Assembly: GCA_023101885.1 (NCBI GenBank)
Contig: JALPQD010000640.1
Coordinates: 165,614 to 229,613 of the forward strand
Direction of reading: 5' to 3'
DNA length: 64,000 nucleotides
Source of the DNA: Typhlomys cinereus
Taxonomy: Eukaryota > Chordata > Mammalia > Rodentia > Platacanthomyidae
The notes beneath the pieces are model-generated. The model worked only from the letters and a program-made list of their open reading frames with translations, was not told the DNA's origin and ran no database searches. Position numbers and translations under genes: made by a program. Below are positions 58,109 through 64,000 of the stretch, piece after piece (position 1 is the first letter of the stretch; each line of letters opens with the position of its first letter).

Positions 58109-58212
58109 CCTTCCTTTTCTAGCATACCTCAGGCAGTAAGGCAAAACTGCTCTTCATCTGGCTCATTTTAGAAACTCTAAGCCCTTTGACTTAGATATTT
58201 TTCTTTTTATTG

Positions 58213-58222
58213 CCATGTGTAG

Positions 58223-58278
<56 letters not shown>

Positions 58279-58496
58279 ATGTGTGCGAGGGCACTGTGTG
58301 TGCCTGTAGAGGTCCAAGAAAAATCATACTGGTTTGCTCTACTTCCTTATTGGTTGGCTCTGGGGTTTCCCATGCTCCACCTTCTGGGACGGGAAGTGCA
58401 AGTCACCTGGAGTTTTTATATGGAATCTCGGATCTGAACCCAGGTCCTTCTGCTTTTGAAGCAAAGGCCTAACCCCTGTGCCATCTCCCCAACCCC
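58213..58496 (-). mobile_element. CA-tailed B2-headed SINE (older subfamily)
   Basis: A reversed copy: (GT)n tail at 58226-58270, body complement 'ctggggtttcccatgctccacc' and 'ggatctgaacccaggtccttctgc', head complement 'gtgccatctccccaacccc'. Frames rich in Cys-Val here are translations of the microsatellite. Confidence 0.88.
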
Positions 58497-58784
58497 TGAT
58501 TTAAAAATTTTTTTGGAATACAAAATTTTATTTCTTGAAATCAAAAGTATTTTTTTTGTGATTTCATCTTTTGTGTGAATTTCAGAATTTAAAATCTGAA
58601 GCTTGGAAATGATGGTACTGAATCTTTATGTTATAGTGTGTGCATTTCTTAAAAAGAGGAAAAGATGGGTTAAATACTAAAATAAAGAAAATACAAACCA
58701 TCAAATTCTTTCTAAAAGAAATAAGGGTAGAAATATTTTATTGGGAAAAATATTTCTGGCTAACGAAAACAAAACTGTTCAAAT

Positions 58785-58990
58785 TTTAGGAAAAAATTAT
58801 AGAATGGGGGATTAGGAATGGGAAGGGGAGGGGGGACTGGGAGAAGGGGAGGAAGAGAAGGGAAGGGGCAAGACTGGGAGGGAGTAAGGGGATTCAGGGA
58901 GGGGTGGAGGGAGGGAGGGGAATGGGGTATCTATCAACTTTATATGAGTGGAAGAAATAAATAAAAAAATAAAAAATAAAAATAAAAAAT
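58785..58990 (+). mobile_element. L1 3' end, purine-rich
   Basis: A long G/A-rich tract with repeated GGGAGGGG-like runs is followed by 'caactttatatgagtggaag' and an AATA-rich tail. This is the same organisation as the L1 3' ends at 12340-12490 and 50410-50540 but a diverged sequence. Confidence 0.75.
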
Positions 58991-59780
58991 TAATACATAA
59001 TAGGAGAAAAATATGTTCCGACCAAACAAATTCACAAAAAATTGTATCAATTTGACTTCTTTAATGAAACCATTCAAATAAACCAAACTTGCTTTTGTTG
59101 AAAAAAAATTGTATCAATTCATGACAACCCTTAAATCTCTCTTAGTAAATTAAATATGGGATGAAAATACTTTAGCCTGTAAAACACAAACACACAAAAG
59201 AATACTTAATAGTAAAAGCATTTCTATTTTATATTTTATCTTTCATATTGATGATGAGAAAAATGATATAAAATTATTTGAAAAAGTTGTCAGCTTTCAA
59301 CAGGAGTTTTGCTACTTCTAGGAAGGATGTTAAAAATCTGTAAGGGTAGGGTTGTTACAATGACTGGGGGGGTATTATTGATGAGGCAAATAAAGTCAAG
59401 GAGATACTGTAGCAATAGCAAAGTAAGTTAACATAAATGTCAAATGTAAATTAGATCAAATGCAGTTCTCTCTGTTGTCATCTCCTATCTTTACCTATGC
59501 CACTACACACACTGGCCTTCATAACTGTTTCTCAAAACATTCTAAGGATGATCTTTAGCTTTTCTCGTAGCCTAGAACACTATCCTTCCAAATTAACTCT
59601 GACCTCATTCATAATATTGTTCAAATATACCTTCTCAAAGAGACGTCTCTAACTATTAATTAGCACTGCATTTTAATATAAGCTTCAGATCCACCATCCC
59701 ACCCTTTAGTCTCACCACTGGTAACCTCCCTTTAATACCATCCATCCTTTTATATAATCCTTACCATTTTCTATATTATC
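58991..59780. other. AT-rich sequence without recognised features
   Basis: Nothing recognised in either strand. Confidence 0.6.
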
Positions 59781-59947
59781 TATCATCTGTCTGTCTGTCT
59801 GTCTATCCGTGTGTAGGTGTGGTTATGTGCATGTGTGTGGATATGTGTAGAAGAAGACTGTCTAGTATTTTTATATAGGATGCCTGAAGTCAGGTTCTTT
59901 TGCTTCTGAGGTAAAGATTTTAACTCCTGAGCCATCTCTCTAGTCCA
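59780..59947 (-). mobile_element. CA-tailed/B2-headed SINE fragment
   Basis: (CTGT)n and GT-rich tail at about 59785-59850, then 'gaagtcaggttcttttgcttctgagg' and the head complement 'aactcctgagccatctctctagtcc'. The central body is deleted or short. Confidence 0.7.
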
Positions 59948-60149
59948 CAATTTATCTATTTATTCTACCTATGGTTTGTTTCATTATTTTTCATGATGCT
60001 ATACAAAGTATAAACCTTGGTGTCCATTGACACTTTTCTACCTATGCAGAATGTTTAGAAACTTCTATAGCAATTCAAGACATTGACAGCAATTTTAATA
60101 AGCCTTTTGGAAGTATTAGTGTGAAATATATTAAAAGTTATAAAATTCA

Positions 60150-60262
60150 GTCTTTGGAGTTCGATCTCCAGATCCCCTCCCTGTAAAAAAGAGAATCAAC
60201 CTCTCAAAAATGCCCTCTGACCTTCACACACACACAGCATGTGTGCCATAAAGACTTATATA
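60150..60262 (+). mobile_element. B2-like SINE fragment
   Basis: 'ggagttcgatctccagatcccc' (box B region), 'ctcaaaaatgccctctgaccttcacacacacacagc'. Head missing. Confidence 0.6.
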
Positions 60263-60829
60263 CATGCAGATAAGAAATTTCAAACTGGGTATTTTGCTTT
60301 AGACCTTGAAAAGAATTCTCTAGTATATAAATCCTATAAGAACAAGTAGCTTATTTGCCTTGTACATGTATCCTCATTACCAAGAAAAGTGTCTGACTAA
60401 AAATAAGTGTTCAACAAATGAAATCTCATTTACAGTGTAATAAAATACAAAGAGACTACTAAAATACAGCAATTTTGTTGCACAGCAGGGTGAACACAGA
60501 CAAGAATAATGAAATGCATATTTCCAAAAACTAGGAGAATTTTGAAAGTTTGTATAATAAGAACAAATGAAAAAATATTCTTAGCCTGATTCAAATTTTT
60601 TGTATGACATTTTTCTCTGAACAAATAGCTATGATTTTTGTCTTGAGAACATTTAGATCACACATTTTGACCACTGATGCCACCTCAGAGACAGACAGTA
60701 TGAAGAAGGTCATTGCACTCTCACCTGGGACGCTGACATTACTTGCAGTGTCTCCCCAGCCATTACAATGATTCTGTCTTAATTACATGTGCACTCACAT
60801 GTTCTAGGAGCCTTGCAGTCTGGGGGAGG

Positions 60830-61105
60830 TACTAGGGTATATAGGCTGAGAAAGGTTAATTGAGGAAGGAGTCCATCTATGCAGCCATGGGGAAGCTATC
60901 AGCCACACTGGGGTGGGTGTCTGGTGATGTAACTGCTTTTGAGTTGTCCCTGCTCTTGTCGGTAACCCTCACCCCTACTCTAAGTAACCCTAGTAAACTC
61001 AATGGTTCACCAAATTGGATCTTGCTGTAATCATTTGGTCTGTCATGGAACACCTATCTGGGTAGAAAGTTGGTTGTGTGGTGTCTCCCCAAGAAAAGTG
61101 TCCAC
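60830..61105 (+). mobile_element. LTR-like element, family Y
   Basis: 'ggtgatgtaactgcttttgag', 'ctcaatggttcaccaaattgg', 'tttggtctgtcatgg' and 'gtggtgtctccccaag' are shared with 26755-27215 and 23728-24445. The 5' limit is uncertain and may extend to about 60650. Confidence 0.5.
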
Positions 61106-61199
61106 GCAGCAAAATATTGCATTGCATGATACTCCATTAACATATACAATTTGCATGTTTTTAAGAGACAAGATAAAGAAGTAATTAAAAAGTAAATAT

Positions 61200-62460
61200 G
61201 AGTGACACAACAAAACCATTAAAGCAAGGTATTGGCATAAAACTACACATTAAACCAATGGAATAGAACAGAAGACCTCAGGGCTAGAACCATCTGATTT
61301 CTCAATAAAGGTGCCAAAAACATAATTTAGAGAAACGACAGCTTCTCTAACAAATGGTGCTGGGAAAAACAAGAATGAAGAATGAAGGCTGAACCTAGAG
61401 CTCTGTTTCTCACCCTGCACAAAAATCAATTCAAAATGGATCAATGACTTTCATGTAAGACCTGAAAACTCAGAAACTGCCAGAAAAAGCACAGAGAAAA
61501 CACTCAAATATAGGATTATAATAGCTCAATAAATAATTACAATAATAGATAAATTGAACTGCATGAGATTAAAAAACTACTGTATAGCAAAGGAAACTAT
61601 TAGCAGATAGGAGACTGTCAAATAGAAAATTCTTTGCCAAGTATATATCCAACAGGGGATTAATATTCAGATTATCTGAAAACAACACAAAAATTGAACT
61701 TCAAACAAGCAAGTAATTCAATCAATAAATGAGCAAATGAACTAGATAGGCAAGGAGCCAATAACTACATGAAATAAAAAAACTGTTCAATTTTTTCAGT
61801 CATCAAGGAAATTCAAATAAAAATTTTACAGATCCTATTTCAATCCAGTCATAATGGCTAACATCAAAAACAAACAAATGAACAACAATAAAGTACTGGC
61901 AAGGATGGAGGGAGAACTCTTATATACTATTAGTAGAAAGGTAAATAAGCTAAATTATTATGTAAGTATAAAAATAGGAGTATAATATTATTTCAGCAAT
62001 ACAATTCTAGCACTACCATACTTGGGAAGAGATCAAACAAATCAATGACAACATACCACAGAATTACCTGCACATCTATGTTTACCTTGGTACTATTCAT
62101 GATAGCCAAGTTATGGAATCAATTTAGATGACCATCAACAGATAAATGGATAAAGAAAACATGACACATACACAGTGTTATTCAGCCATAAAAAAAAACT
62201 CTAAGTTTTGCAGGAAAACAAATGGAACTAGAGGCCACTGTGTGAAGTGAAATAAGCCAGATTCACAAAACAACTATTACATATTTTTCTCATATAGGGA
62301 ATCTTTAAAAGAAAAAGACATGGAAAAAAAAAGAAAAAGACATGAAAGTAGAAAGAGAACTATTAGGGACTATAAAGGGTGGAAAGTAAGAAGAAATAAA
62401 TGTGGGTAATGGTAGAGGTAAGCTCAATCAAAGTGCCTTATATACATGCATGAAAATATA
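61200..62460 (+). mobile_element. Old L1 ORF2 3' fragment
   Basis: L1 ORF2 landmarks in order: 'ccaatggaatagaacagaag', 'acaaatggtgctggg', 'aaattcaaataaaaattttac', 'gatagccaagttatggaatc' and 'cacagtgttattcagccataaa'. Then a 3' region to about 62450. Frames are broken throughout. Confidence 0.8.
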
Positions 62461-62734
62461 AGGAAATCCAGCATTTTATGCAATTTGTGTATACTAATAA
62501 ATATTTCAATTATACTTTTATTAACCAGAAATAATCATTGCTATTTTTCAATTTTTCCATTATTTTGTAGTTTACATTTTTTTCTGTGTACCGTATTAAG
62601 AATTTTTCTATACTACCTTCTAATGATCACCATTCTATTGCATGACTGTGTCACAAATAACTTTTCTCTTGTTTGGCCACAAAGATAATTTCTATATTTT
62701 CTCCTTATAAATAATGCTGTAAGAAAACAGTACA

Positions 62735-62788
62735 GTGACACAAATAAGTTACAGCCTCCTTGTGACACAAATAAGTTACAGCCTCCTT
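62735..62788. repeat. 27-bp tandem duplication
   Basis: A 27-base unit beginning GTGACACAAATAAGTTACAG is repeated twice without mismatch (62735-62761, 62762-62788). Confidence 0.97.
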
Positions 62789-63054
62789 AGAGGATAGAAA
62801 ATCTGAGCTGGCAATAGTGGAAGAGGACAGAAAGAACATCTGGGGCAAGATGAATGAGGCCAGCTTAGGGAGTCTAATTTTAGAATGTTTCATTGGCATA
62901 TAATTATTGGTGAATCATAGGATGAAAGAAGATGAATTAGATATATGAGTTGAAGAGGTAGATGAGGGCAGACTAGTGGAGGGTCTTGAAGAACTTCCCC
63001 TGTAGGGCCTTGAAAGGAGCAGGACTTGAATTCAAGTGAAGATTTCCACAATGA

Positions 63055-63325
63055 GGGCTGGAGAGATAACTCAGAGGTTAAGCCTGTGCCTCACAAGCAG
63101 AAGGACCTAAGTTTGGATCCCGGATCCCATGGCAGCTATCTGTCCTTTCATTCCTGGAAGGCAGAGTCTGGGAATCCCCAGAGTGAAACTAAAAAAAGGA
63201 GGTAGAAGTAATCCAGGATGATTCCTGAACTCATCCTTTGGGTCTTCATAGGCACCAAAATGTATAATACTGAAAAAAACTTAGACATATCCTATACAGG
63301 GGGGGGAAAGAGAGAGAGAGAGAGA
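63055..63325 (+). mobile_element. B2-headed SINE (older subfamily) with (AG)n nearby
   Basis: Head 'gggctggagagataactcagagg', 'gcagaaggacctaagtttggatccc', a body with 'ggcagagtctgggaatcccc' and 'ccaggatgattcctgaac'. It lacks a long CA tail. A G run and an (AG)n stretch lie at about 63300-63325. Confidence 0.85.
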
Positions 63326-63379
63326 ATGAATAAGAAAAACTTCCTTGAGATCCTCCTACCAGAAGTTATAGTTAATTTT

Positions 63380-63880
63380 TAAAAAATTCCCAATAACATG
63401 TGTATGATACTACCTAATGAGCTGTTAGTCATAGAGGTCTCTAAAGTCTCTAAACCTGTGTATGTTTTTGTTGTTGTTCTTGGTTGTCTTCTAGAACCTA
63501 ATATTAAGACCTTATTGCTTGAAAACACTGCACAAGTGGACCACAGGACATGGATAAAACTAGCTGGGATGGACCTGGAAATTTGGCAATCACAGTATCA
63601 CCCACTTGCGAATGTTGCAAGCTACAATAGCAACTACTCTGGAAAGAGGTGACTATTACTGCAATAATGGCACGAATGGAATGACGGTAATAAGCTATTT
63701 TGTGATTTGATTCAAGGCCCACTCTTTTGATAGGGAATACATGCCTGGAACCCATGAAGGAGAGATCATAGGCCCAGGAAGAAACAAACTACTAAGGTTT
63801 AGCTATAAATATCTGACAGTAAACTGCCATCTAAACACTTAACATTTTACCCATAAGATTAGAGATGCTCTCAGCATTCA
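63380..63880 (+). mobile_element. Rodent L1 3'UTR fragment
   Basis: 'ctagctgggatggacctgg', 'ttgcaagctacaatagcaac' and 'ataatggcacgaatggaatgacgg' match the 3'UTR of old rodent L1s as I remember it. The open frame at 63398-63652 overlaps this and is not a gene. The last 120 bases show nothing clear. Confidence 0.5.
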
Positions 63881-64000
63881 ACCATGAAGCATCCATTTGC
63901 AATGCAAATGTTTAATACAAAGAATTGTGACCAGTAAAAATGCAGAGAATTAGTGACTGTGAACTCTCAGTCCTAAACAGGACATCAAAATCACATCCTA

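Larger units (their letters stand above)
50960..58113 (+). mobile_element. ERV-L type provirus (class III), env-less, inactivated
   Basis: A complete LTR-internal-LTR structure about 7.1 kb long with the 5-bp target duplication CCTTC at 50960-50964 and 58109-58113. Order: 5' LTR, leucine-tRNA-type primer site, gag, protease, RT, RNase H, integrase, dUTPase, polypurine tract, 3' LTR. A dUTPase after integrase, no env and a leucine-type primer site are hallmarks of the ERV-L group. The LTRs differ by roughly a dozen substitutions, one or two single-base indels and an AT-repeat expansion, so insertion was fairly recent but not current. Two SINEs, stops and frameshifts make it non-coding. It is antisense to Tmlhe. 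Confidence 0.95.

Noticed and set aside
21000..58472. Cys-Val or Thr-His repeat proteins
   Set aside because: These are translations of (GT)n/(CA)n tails of SINEs at 21.2, 23.3, 39.2, 41.0 and 58.2 kb.
62735..62788. CRISPR-like direct repeats
   Set aside because: There are only two adjacent units with no spacer, in a mammalian genome.
63398..63652. 84-codon open frame as a small gene
   Set aside because: It overlaps an old L1 3'UTR-like stretch and has no recognisable domain or splice signals.

Overview
The window is mammalian, almost certainly rodent, genomic DNA. It carries five coding exons of one gene, Tmlhe (trimethyllysine dioxygenase, first enzyme of carnitine biosynthesis). All are on the minus strand between 20867 and 2307, with consensus splice sites and matching phases. 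They give codons 1-332 of an enzyme that is about 420 residues in mammals; the last exons lie to the left of base 1. Tmlhe is X-linked in human and mouse, so this is probably X-chromosome sequence (inference). No 5' untranslated exon or CpG-island promoter was recognised to the right of 20867, so 20.9-64 kb is either intron 1 or upstream intergenic DNA.

The rest is mostly transposable elements. Rodent SINEs are present: B1, an ID head, a B4-like ID-B1 fusion and B3/B2-like copies. The commonest is a SINE with a B2-like tRNA head ('GGCTGGAGAGATGGCTCAG'), an unrelated body and, usually, a (CA)n tail. B2/B3/B4 with this CA-tailed family point to a myodont rodent outside the mouse/rat group; a jerboa-like (dipodoid) animal is my guess. 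L1 dominates: a 5'-truncated L1 in intron 3 (7955-12505) with an antisense L1 3'UTR nested in it, a nearly full-length L1 (about 41590-48175) with two 142-bp promoter monomers, and many 3'UTR pieces. There is one ancient L2 fragment and one MIR fragment.

Layout. 0-21 kb: Tmlhe exons 6, 5, 4, 3 and 2 separated by introns full of L1 and SINE. 21-29 kb: nested LTRs and L1s, including a three-layer stack at 24.46-25.78 kb. 29-41 kb: old L1 pieces, SINEs and an L2 relic. 41.6-50.5 kb: the monomer-bearing L1 plus a second L1 3' end, both with unusually dense small indels. 50.96-58.11 kb: an almost complete class III (ERV-L type) provirus, with two LTRs, a 5-bp target duplication, a leucine-type primer site, gag, protease, RT, RNase H, integrase and a terminal dUTPase, and no env. 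It is broken by stops, frameshifts and two SINE insertions. 58-64 kb: more SINE, L1 and an LTR-like repeat.

Only Tmlhe is a functional gene candidate. The most interesting material is the insertion history: the ERV-L provirus with its SINE hitchhikers, the two-subfamily CA-tailed SINE, the L1 promoter monomers, a locally repeated 0.2-kb segment around Tmlhe exon 2, and an indel-rich block that may be an assembly defect.
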